Source of the DNA: Candidatus Poribacteria bacterium
GTDB lineage: Bacteria > Poribacteria > WGA-4E > WGA-3G
Assembly: GCA_007571355.1 (NCBI GenBank)
Contig: RKRO01000126.1
Location: forward strand, 1 to 12,232
Reading direction: 5' to 3'
Length of the DNA: 12,232 nt
The notes under the pieces are model-generated. The model worked only from the letters and a program-made list of their open reading frames with translations, was not told the origin of the DNA and made no database searches. Below are positions 6,726-12,232 of this stretch, piece after piece; the first letter of the stretch is position 1, and each line of letters opens with the position of its first letter. A program made the position numbers and the translations under genes.

Positions 6726-8396
6726 CTATGTAGCAAGTTTTGGCTTGCGAGCTACGCCAAAAAGCAGCAAAACAATTACAGCCGTTCCACACGCAATCCC
6801 AATGGCTGAGGATAGACCGAGCGCAGCAGGAAGATAACCACAAAAGAGTGCAATACTCGCAACAGTAAGACTGTAAGGTAACTGCGTTCTCACATGGTGC
6901 AACGCGTCACAACTACTGGCGATAGAACTGAGAATCGTTGTATCTGAAAGCGGCGAGCAGTGGTCCCCGAAGATCGCACCATCAAGCACAGCACCAAGAC
7001 AGATGATCGTCGTGAGTCCATAACTATCGCCGTCAAGTGAAAATGCCACTGGAATAGCAGTCGGAATCAGGATCGCCATGGTTCCCCAACTCGTGCCGGT
7101 TGCAAAAGAGGTCACCGATGCACAGATAAAGACAAAGATCGGGAACCAGAGGGGTGAGACAACATCACTGAGCATCGTCGCGAGAAAACCGCCTGTCATT
7201 AGCCGATCACAACTCGCTTTTAGACCCCATGCCAATAACAGAATACTCAAAGGTGTGAGGCTCCCCTTTATACCGTTCCAAATGATCGGCATAATCTCTG
7301 AAAATCGCAGTTTCGAGAGCCAACCTGCGCAAATAACGGAGATCACAAACGCGCTTGCTGCCGCACTTGCAAGCACCATAACATTATTCGCCTCCGAAAG
7401 CGCATTCCGCCAAGCAGTTAGCGAAAAAACAGATCCTGTGCCGTTGCTGTCTACCCAGAAGCCACCCAACAGCAATCCAAAAAGTGCTAAAAGCGGCAAA
7501 ACCGCTGAAAAGGGTTGGACAACAGCATGGGGGGAACGGGTAAAGGATGCTGCGTGTCCGAGTGCCTGCGCGTCTGGGGCAGCAACGTCTCCTGTTGCTC
7601 GCGCACGCGTCTCTGCGTCACGCATCGGTCCGTAATCTTTACCACTCAGTGCATTGACAATAACGAAAATGATGGCAAGGACACAATAAAACCGAAAACC
7701 GAGCGCATCAAAGAACATCGAATACCCGTCACGCCCGAGTCCAAGCGTGCCCGATATATCCTCAAAGAGACCAACCTCATAACCGATCCACGTACTCACA
7801 AAAGCCAAACCCGCAATCGGTGCACTTGTGGAATCGACAAGGAACGCTAACTTCTCACGACTGACGCGATAGTGATCAGTGAGCGGGCGCATCGTCGGGC
7901 CGACAAGCATCGCATTGGAATAATCGCCAATAAAGATAATGATACCCATCAAGCCCGTGATAAATTGTGCCGAACGCGGTCCCCTCGCAAACCGGGAAAG
8001 CCAGACAACCACGCCATTGATACCACCAGAAGCGACCACCACAGAAATCGTCGCCATGATAAGACAAACAAACAGTACCACCCAGAAATTGAAAAGATCG
8101 ATCCCATCATTTCCGACACTGACAGCACGCACGAACCAAACAACTTCTGTCAACAAGGTATTTGGTATAATACCTTGTTGATACCACGAAAGCAGAATTC
8201 CGACACCAACCGCGATACAGAGACTCGGAAACAACCGCCCCGTCACAATCGCCAATGTAACAGCAAGCAACGGTGGGATGATACTGTACCACAAAAGCGT
8301 TTCAGCATTGCTAACCTGTCCTGCACGCCACCAGCAAACAAAGCAGAGTACCAAAAAGATTAAAAATGCAATTACATACTTTAATTTAAAATTCAT
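6726..8396 (-). CDS. nhaC: NhaC-family Na+/H+ antiporter
   Basis: A 556-residue polytopic inner-membrane protein of the NhaC family, which exchanges Na+ (in some members together with organic acids or amino acids) for H+ and supports sodium and pH balance. Diagnostic motifs are GDYSNAMLVGPTMRPLTD (157-174) followed by DSTSAPIAGLA, SFATGTSWGTMAILIPTAIP (430-449) and GDHCSPLSDTTILSS (477-491). About twelve membrane segments are visible. A hydrophilic Ala/Arg-rich loop at about 252-292 (KDYGPMRDAETRARATGD...) is a cytoplasmic linker of a kind common in this family. The ATG at 8394-8396 is followed directly by the first helix; no good ribosome site lies nearby (GAGGG is about 15 nt away). The last residues (VARKPKLAT) are encoded inside a small hairpin whose sequence recurs inverted upstream of the gene (8474-8492), so a repeat element may have supplied the C-terminus. 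The ion-family assignment is firm; the exact substrate is not. Confidence 0.92.
   Translation of the reverse strand: MNFKLKYVIAFLIFLVLCFVCWWRAGQVSNAETLLWYSIIPPLLAVTLAIVTGRLFPSLCIAVGVGILLSWYQQGIIPNTLLTEVVWFVRAVSVGNDGIDLFNFWVVLFVCLIMATISVVVASGGINGVVVWLSRFARGPRSAQFITGLMGIIIFIGDYSNAMLVGPTMRPLTDHYRVSREKLAFLVDSTSAPIAGLAFVSTWIGYEVGLFEDISGTLGLGRDGYSMFFDALGFRFYCVLAIIFVIVNALSGKDYGPMRDAETRARATGDVAAPDAQALGHAASFTRSPHAVVQPFSAVLPLLALFGLLLGGFWVDSNGTGSVFSLTAWRNALSEANNVMVLASAAASAFVISVICAGWLSKLRFSEIMPIIWNGIKGSLTPLSILLLAWGLKASCDRLMTGGFLATMLSDVVSPLWFPIFVFICASVTSFATGTSWGTMAILIPTAIPVAFSLDGDSYGLTTIICLGAVLDGAIFGDHCSPLSDTTILSSIASSCDALHHVRTQLPYSLTVASIALFCGYLPAALGLSSAIGIACGTAVIVLLLFGVARKPKLAT
6737..6755 (-). repeat. Left copy of a 19-bp inverted repeat bracketing nhaC
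   Basis: Minus-strand sequence GTAGCTCGCAAGCCAAAAC lies within the last codons of nhaC. It matches the plus-strand copy at 8474-8492 at 17 of 19 positions. Together with 6730-6736 it can fold into a hairpin closed by GTAGC/GCTAC. Confidence 0.5.
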
Positions 8397-8473
8397 CAGT
8401 GTATCGGCGCACCCTCTTTCAACTCATAAGACTTACCTGCTCTTAATTTACGTGCATAATAGCAGCTTTCAGC

Positions 8474-8492
8474 GCAGCTTGCAAGCCAAAAC
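8474..8492 (+). repeat. Right copy of a 19-bp inverted repeat bracketing nhaC
   Basis: GCAGCTTGCAAGCCAAAAC lies about 80 bp upstream of the nhaC start and is inverted relative to the copy in the nhaC 3' end (17/19 identical). It contains the perfect 10-bp palindrome GCTTGCAAGC (8477-8486). Confidence 0.5.
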
Positions 8493-8502
8493 CGCCATCG
8501 TC

Positions 8503-8561
8503 CCATAACCTATCAGATTATGTCGTCTTGTCCCATTGTAGCACAACCTGTTAGGTTGTGC
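8503..8561. repeat. Two small hairpin repeats between nhaC and the plus-strand genes
   Basis: An imperfect hairpin ATAACCT-ATC-AGATTAT (one mismatch, a wobble pair on the other strand) is followed by a perfect one, GCACAACCT-GTT-AGGTTGTGC (9-bp stem, 3-nt loop, 8541-8561). The central AACCTGTTAGGTTGTG of the second recurs exactly, on the opposite strand, at 10088-10103. No gene is seen in the rest of 8397-8655. The perfect hairpin could act as a terminator in either direction but lacks a clean T tract. Confidence 0.55.
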
Positions 8562-8655
8562 AATCTTGTTACCAACGTCGGCAACCGATTAAGGAACTTC
8601 GCAACTGTTGCGAGTTCACCCAAACGCGACTGTTTGGATAGAGACTATACCCGAT

Positions 8656-8677
8656 TGTCAAAAAACGTTTTTTGACA
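8656..8677. promoter_or_regulatory. Perfect 22-bp palindrome overlapping the -35 box, likely operator
   Basis: The left half TGTCAAAAAAC is the exact reverse complement of the right half GTTTTTTGACA, with no spacer. The right end contains TTGACA, the -35 box of the promoter for the plus-strand pair. A dimeric repressor or activator site is the simplest reading. No regulator gene is adjacent. Confidence 0.6.
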
Positions 8678-8700
8678 TATTTCTGTAATTCAAGTAAAAT
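8672..8700 (+). promoter_or_regulatory. Sigma70-type promoter for the small protein and propeller genes
   Basis: TTGACA (8672-8677), a 17-bp spacer, then TAAAAT (8695-8700). This is an almost consensus housekeeping promoter just upstream of the ribosome site at 8705-8709. The start of transcription would fall close to or within that ribosome site, so the leader would be very short; the true start may be slightly different. Confidence 0.6.
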
Positions 8701-8716
8701 TAATAGGAGAATTCTA

Positions 8717-8923
8717 ATGAAGAACGCATTGTTTATAGGGCAAAGTACTAAATTCCCAAAATTACTCACAGTGCTGCTGTTAATAAGCGTATGCTGTCTT
8801 GCGGGCTTTTTACTCAAAAACGCCATGGGGCTCAGGCTTGATGTTGACTCTAATCCCGTGGGTTTTGGTGATGCCGATGGTTATAGTGACTTTTACTCGG
8901 TAAGGGTAATATCAGAAGAATAA
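8717..8923 (+). CDS. Small membrane-anchored or exported protein, hypothetical
   Basis: A 68-residue protein that I do not recognise. A basic N-terminus with Lys2, Lys12 and Lys15 precedes a hydrophobic helix at about residues 16-33 (LLTVLLLISVCCLAGFLL). This would act as a membrane anchor or signal peptide; the two cysteines at 26-27 do not form a convincing lipobox. The remaining 35 residues are acidic (LDVDSNPVGFGDADGYSDFY, residues 41-60) and face outside if the helix is a type-II anchor. The ATG at 8717-8719 is chosen because AGGAG lies 7 nt upstream; a longer frame from the TTG at 8672 would place the promoter and ribosome site inside the gene. The gene follows the palindrome/promoter directly and precedes the secreted propeller gene by 35 bp, so they are probably one transcript and may act together at the cell surface. 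Confidence 0.6.
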   Translation: MKNALFIGQSTKFPKLLTVLLLISVCCLAGFLLKNAMGLRLDVDSNPVGFGDADGYSDFYSVRVISEE

Positions 8924-8958
8924 TACCAGAGGTTTTATCAGAACAATAGAGGACCCTC

Positions 8959-9939
8959 ATGAAATACTTTCTCAACTATCTTTGTTTATGTTTGGTTTTC
9001 CATCTGCCACTCACAACGCAAGCAGAGCCTGCTGGCACAGTTCTCTATACATACCCAAGGGAGGATTACAGCGAATTGTGGATTACCAATTTGGAGAACA
9101 CAATCATCCCACGGATGCTTTTTAAACATACAAGTGCGATTTATGAAATTGCCGCGCAAGAAAATGGCCCCCTCGTCGTCATGGTATCAGGAAAATCCGT
9201 TGTCCCTGGATTTACTTTTTTTGAGGTATTTCTTGTGAATAGAAGACATCCAGATAAAAAAGCGCGCGACCTAACACAGCATCGATTTGATGATATACTG
9301 GATCTTGACATCTCGGAAAATGGAGATATCATCTTCACCAACTATCATACTGACGGAGCTCCTCCACCAAAACGAGGCATATATCTCATTCCAAATCGTG
9401 AAATAGAGAAAGAAGTCCCAAAAGCCAGACTCTTAAAAGAGGTTGAAGCAGCTCGTGCCGTTTGGGCACCGGGCGGGAAGATGATAGCCTACGATATTGA
9501 CGGCGGCCATGGCATTTATACCCTCGATGTTGGTACTAGAAAAGTTTCACAGATTAGCGATTTTGGGCGGTTTCCAGCCTTCTCACCGGATGGTAAAAAA
9601 CTCGCTTTTGTTGGCACACCTTTCGTAGAGCCGCAAAATATTCACGTTGTTTCACTTGATAACCTGGAGGATCAAAAAATTATAGAACCCGCATCGCGAT
9701 CAAATCTTGGACTTATTGGCAAACTCAAATGGACACCGGATGGGCAATATATTGTCTATAAAGGCAAAGGCATGCTTGCGGCTCTTATCAACGATGGACC
9801 TCACATAAAATTATTTGAGAATATTGTGGGACTGTACGAGTTTGATTGGGCAAGCAGCAAAGGGTACTCTGTGGAGCCAGCGAAAAAACTTACCACGCTC
9901 TGGGGCGCGCTGAAAACCGATAACAGACACAACAGATAA
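8959..9939 (+). CDS. Secreted TolB/PD40-like beta-propeller protein
   Basis: A 326-residue protein with a signal peptide: a short basic start, hydrophobic YLCLCLVFHLPL and probable cleavage after TQA at about residue 22. The mature part shows degenerate WD40-like (PD40/TolB-type) blades. Clear blade signatures are AVWAPGGKMIAYDIDGG (167-183), PAFSPDGKKLAFVG (206-219) and LKWTPDGQYIVYKG (256-269); earlier blades around residues 25-45 and 110-130 (LDLDISENGDIIFTNYH) are weaker. Such domains bind proteins, glycans or small ligands in the periplasm or outside; no catalytic residues were seen. The C-terminus ends in VEPAKKLTTLWGALKT (305-320), which looks like a conserved tail rather than a blade. 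ATG 8959-8961 has AGAGGA 5 nt upstream. It is the second gene of the plus-strand pair under the palindromic promoter. The exact ligand is unknown. Confidence 0.8.
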   Translation: MKYFLNYLCLCLVFHLPLTTQAEPAGTVLYTYPREDYSELWITNLENTIIPRMLFKHTSAIYEIAAQENGPLVVMVSGKSVVPGFTFFEVFLVNRRHPDKKARDLTQHRFDDILDLDISENGDIIFTNYHTDGAPPPKRGIYLIPNREIEKEVPKARLLKEVEAARAVWAPGGKMIAYDIDGGHGIYTLDVGTRKVSQISDFGRFPAFSPDGKKLAFVGTPFVEPQNIHVVSLDNLEDQKIIEPASRSNLGLIGKLKWTPDGQYIVYKGKGMLAALINDGPHIKLFENIVGLYEFDWASSKGYSVEPAKKLTTLWGALKTDNRHNR

Positions 9940-10019
9940 CGTTTCGTCACTTACCCCCATTTTTTTCATGAATGTTTTTGTGTGAGGCGTTTGGTGAAAG
10001 AAAAGCGGTAAAATCAGCA

Positions 10020-10136
10020 GGACTTACGCAATTTTGACCCTCCCACGCGTTCTGAGCGGACTGAAAAAAACAGACAAGGTTCCCTAACACAACCTAACAG
10101 GTTATACGACAGAAGCATGGTTTCCTGCATAAGTCC
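10020..10136. mobile_element. Candidate 117-bp MITE-like element with terminal inverted repeats
   Basis: GGACTTACGCA (10020-10030) and TGCATAAGTCC (10126-10136) are inverted repeats matching at 10 of 11 positions. The enclosed 95 bp carry no gene but include the hairpin core shared with 8545-8560. No clear target duplication is visible in the flanks. Ends of this kind are typical of non-autonomous elements mobilised by an insertion sequence elsewhere in the genome. The right end is 3 bp from the stop codon of the DUF6785-like gene, which converges with the propeller gene. Confidence 0.5.
10088..10103 (-). repeat. Second copy of the 16-bp hairpin core
   Basis: Minus-strand AACCTGTTAGGTTGTG, identical to plus-strand 8545-8560. 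The core folds as AACCT-GTT-AGGTT. It lies inside the candidate MITE. Confidence 0.55.
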
Positions 10137-10139
10137 CTT

Positions 10140-12086
10140 TTAAAACAAGAAACGATACATCGGCTGATTCGTCGTAATACCTATAAGACTCCATATACCA
10201 CCAATGATAAACTCACCCAAGATTAGCCCTAAAAAAAATGGGATCAACCTGCGGTGCGCGCTCACTCCGCCGTGACGTAAGATAATCCACTTGATGACAG
10301 AACTCACCAAGATAGAGAACCAAAACACGTTCATTGACCAGCTGCTGGAGATAGCGAATCCTGCGGGATGGAAGGGCCACCAAAAAAGCCGCATCCGCAT
10401 GATCATCAGGAAACCGGTGATGATAAAACCGATACACATCGCCACAATCGCTGGCACATCCGGTGCTCTCGGAGAAGTCAGCCAACTCTGGAGTCGGTTG
10501 AACGGCCGCCCTGCGAACCAATCGCGAGCACCTTCAATGTAAGAAATATGATAGAATGCCCAGAAAGAAGCAAATGTGCCAATAACGATCGCAATGCACA
10601 TCGCAATTAGTAACCGCCGATTGGAAATGCTTGTCCGTTCTGCTAACTTAAATCCCTCCAAGATGTGTGGCATCGGATGCCCACGGTAGGCGCGGTTGAA
10701 AAAGAAAAGATACGCCATTATCGTTAGGTTGTGTGGACCAAGCAGGCGCGTCCCAAAGATACGAGGCATCATCTCATCGGGGCCAATGAAGTGCAAGTCG
10801 TGGACTGGTGAACCCAGCTCCGCTCGCATCCGAGTCACTGCCGTAGAGATCGCATAATAGATACCGAAAAACACAAGGATCACCCAGATAGACATGCCCG
10901 CCATTTTACAGAAACCGACAATAAAGACAAGGCTTGTAATAAGTCCCAATGTCGTTGCTCGGTAGGACATCGGTTCGTCTGTATCGTCAACGCGTCGGTC
11001 ATTTCTGAACAACTTACGTCCAACTTGCGCAAGGTGTTTCCGGGTTGCCACAATCGCAATAACGAACAGACCGAGATACGCACCAAAAGACTGTTCATCC
11101 GTGAAAGGAAAATTTGGCATGCCGCGCACCCCCAAAGCATCCCCGAAAACTCGCTCTACCTTCCAGAAAATGTAAAAGAACCAACATGAAAACGACAGAT
11201 CAAGTGGAATAAAGAACGCCATGCCTACCGCAAACGGAAAAACAGCAATAGGGGTCCACCCTACAGCACTCCACGGTTTCTGTGTAAAGAACGGACGCAA
11301 ATCATAGAGGCTGCCACCTAAACTCGGAACAGTCGGATACAGATGATGGAGTCCGTTGAGAATATCAATTGTACCAGCAATCCCGAACCCAAGCCACATT
11401 AACTTGTTCGTTAATAAGTTCTTTCTACTGCCGCCTGTCAATTCAAGTGGTAACTGGATAATCGGGTAACTCAACTTCTCATGCTCTGTCCACTGCTTTC
11501 GGACGAGACTATTGATACACACCATTAGGAATACCATCGCACAAAGGAAACACCCCCAAGTGACAGTTGTTGTCAGCCAACCTTGCACGGTTTCCCATTC
11601 ATAGAGCGTCGTTTCGCCCCGATAATACGTCGTTAAAAAGGTGTTCTCCTTAACAGCCATCCAATCCGGGATATACCGATGAAACAGGTCTGCCCAGTCG
11701 TTTTCCGGTGTCGCGTACCAGAACGCGTAAGGTATCATCGGTATCAAGACGCGAAGGACATCGTGCCCTGCCAATGAAGAAGCGATCGCCAGCATGACAT
11801 AAATCGTCAGCAATTCGCCCTGCTGCAGCGCGATCCGAGGTGCCGTCCGAACCAAGATGAGGTTAACACCTGTGATCGCAAAGACACAGAAAATGACGTT
11901 AAAATAGAGGGAAATAGTCGTCGGATACCCCTGTCCAACAGAGTCCAAAATCCAGTACATATTCGGGATGATCAGCGCAGTGCCAAGCAGAATGGCCCGC
12001 CACGATGCCCCCAATTTAGTATTTCGACTATTTTGCTCGGAAAGATCTCTAAATCTATAAGGTTCTGAAGTCAATTGGATCCTCAA
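10140..12086 (-). CDS. DUF6785/DUF6784-type multi-spanning membrane protein, OPT-like
   Basis: A 648-residue membrane protein with about 14 hydrophobic segments. It matches my recollection of the DUF6785 (N-terminal) and DUF6784 (C-terminal) families, which are distantly similar to oligopeptide (OPT) transporters. Characteristic stretches are WTEHEKLSYPIIQLPLEL (199-216), RMRAELGSPVHDLHFIGPD (419-437) and WWPFHPAGFAISSSWSM (569-585); these conserved polar motifs in membrane surroundings suggest a substrate path. The substrate is unknown. There is no ATG near the conserved start. The first possible codon is TTG at 12084-12086, with AAGGAG 15 nt upstream (too far for an ideal site). TTG at 12072-12074 (codon 5) has GAGG 6 nt upstream and is an equally good start. 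The C-terminus (QPMYRFLF) appears complete although a MITE-like repeat ends 3 bp beyond the stop. Confidence 0.85.
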   Translation of the reverse strand: MRIQLTSEPYRFRDLSEQNSRNTKLGASWRAILLGTALIIPNMYWILDSVGQGYPTTISLYFNVIFCVFAITGVNLILVRTAPRIALQQGELLTIYVMLAIASSLAGHDVLRVLIPMIPYAFWYATPENDWADLFHRYIPDWMAVKENTFLTTYYRGETTLYEWETVQGWLTTTVTWGCFLCAMVFLMVCINSLVRKQWTEHEKLSYPIIQLPLELTGGSRKNLLTNKLMWLGFGIAGTIDILNGLHHLYPTVPSLGGSLYDLRPFFTQKPWSAVGWTPIAVFPFAVGMAFFIPLDLSFSCWFFYIFWKVERVFGDALGVRGMPNFPFTDEQSFGAYLGLFVIAIVATRKHLAQVGRKLFRNDRRVDDTDEPMSYRATTLGLITSLVFIVGFCKMAGMSIWVILVFFGIYYAISTAVTRMRAELGSPVHDLHFIGPDEMMPRIFGTRLLGPHNLTIMAYLFFFNRAYRGHPMPHILEGFKLAERTSISNRRLLIAMCIAIVIGTFASFWAFYHISYIEGARDWFAGRPFNRLQSWLTSPRAPDVPAIVAMCIGFIITGFLMIMRMRLFWWPFHPAGFAISSSWSMNVFWFSILVSSVIKWIILRHGGVSAHRRLIPFFLGLILGEFIIGGIWSLIGITTNQPMYRFLF

Positions 12087-12101
12087 ATTGCGAAGTGTTT
12101 T

Positions 12102-12107
12102 CTCCTT
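12102..12107 (-). promoter_or_regulatory. AAGGAG ribosome-site candidate for the DUF6785-like gene
   Basis: Minus-strand AAGGAG is the best Shine-Dalgarno match upstream, but it is 15 nt from the TTG at 12086. A second site, GAGG at 12081-12084, is 6 nt from the TTG at 12074. Which one is used decides four residues only. Confidence 0.35.
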
Positions 12108-12207
12108 AGCATACGTCTTTAAGCGTTAGAATTTTTCTGTATTTGCTCTGGTCGAGATTCTAAAAAAAACTTTGACAACTTAGAGATATTTGCAATTAAG
12201 CGAAAAC

Positions 12208-12232
12208 CACCGTGAAACGAAGTGAAACGGTG
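12208..12232. repeat. Direct and inverted repeat at the window edge
   Basis: CACCGT (12208-12213) pairs with ACGGTG (12227-12232). Within this, GTGAAACG occurs twice, 10 bp apart. The structure is cut by the window end, so its full size is unknown. The 12087-12207 stretch holds no gene. Confidence 0.4.

Noticed and set aside
7872..8363. Plus-strand frame of 163 aa, very rich in Arg, His, Asn and Thr
   Set aside because: It is the mirror of the hydrophobic nhaC coding sequence. Such polar composition is the expected shadow of membrane helices.
8541..8561. Intrinsic terminator for a plus-strand transcript
   Set aside because: The 9-bp hairpin is perfect, but the following bases (AATCTTGTT) are a poor T tract, and no plus-strand gene lies upstream. 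The repeat-family explanation fits better.
8672..8716. N-terminal extension of the small plus-strand protein from the TTG at 8672
   Set aside because: It would place the -35 and -10 boxes and the AGGAG ribosome site inside the coding region; the ATG at 8717 is well placed.
12211..12232. Start of a CRISPR array
   Set aside because: The repeated unit is only 8 bp with a 2-bp gap, and there are no spacers or cas genes.

Overview
The window looks like a chromosomal segment of an uncultured marine or host-associated bacterium with moderate GC. The gene mix fits a Candidatus Poribacteria- or Planctomycetes-like genome: a phytanoyl-CoA dioxygenase-family oxygenase, an enolase-superfamily enzyme, a large DUF6785/OPT-like membrane protein, and a secreted TolB/PD40-like propeller. 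This lineage call is inference from gene content; no rRNA or other phylogenetic marker is present. I saw no tRNA, rRNA or CRISPR array.

Layout. Nine genes can be supported with confidence, plus one small exported or anchored protein. On the minus strand, read right to left: a DUF6785-like multi-spanning membrane protein (10140-12086); an NhaC-family Na+/H+ antiporter (6726-8396); a composite ABC exporter (3959-6439) followed 26 bp later by a DUF1854 protein (3423-3932); a mandelate racemase/muconate lactonizing enzyme-like protein (2186-3310); a PhyH-family Fe(II)/2-oxoglutarate dioxygenase (1291-2028); a small HTH-plus-coiled-coil protein (707-1171); and an eight-segment membrane protein built from four ~48-residue repeats (43-663). 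On the plus strand, between nhaC and the DUF6785-like gene, lies a two-gene unit: a 68-aa membrane or secreted protein (8717-8923) and a 326-aa secreted beta-propeller (8959-9939).

How the genes work together. The clearest functional unit is the ABC exporter with DUF1854. The exporter has an N-terminal PH-like domain, a four-cysteine zinc ribbon and then a complete ABC half-transporter. The same pair occurs in proteobacteria under the name 'cyanophycin metabolism-associated', but no cyanophycin gene is present here. The enolase-like and PhyH-like enzymes are neighbours on the same strand and may act on a common sugar-acid or hydroxy-acid substrate. The plus-strand pair has a near-consensus promoter whose -35 box is half of a perfect 22-bp palindrome, suggesting an operator.

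Repeats. The gaps around nhaC and the plus-strand pair are rich in small inverted repeats: a 19-bp inverted repeat bracketing nhaC, a 16-bp hairpin sequence on both sides of the plus-strand pair, and a 117-bp element with 11-bp terminal inverted repeats ending 3 bp from the DUF6785-like stop codon. This suggests that small non-autonomous mobile or REP-like elements have shaped the region.
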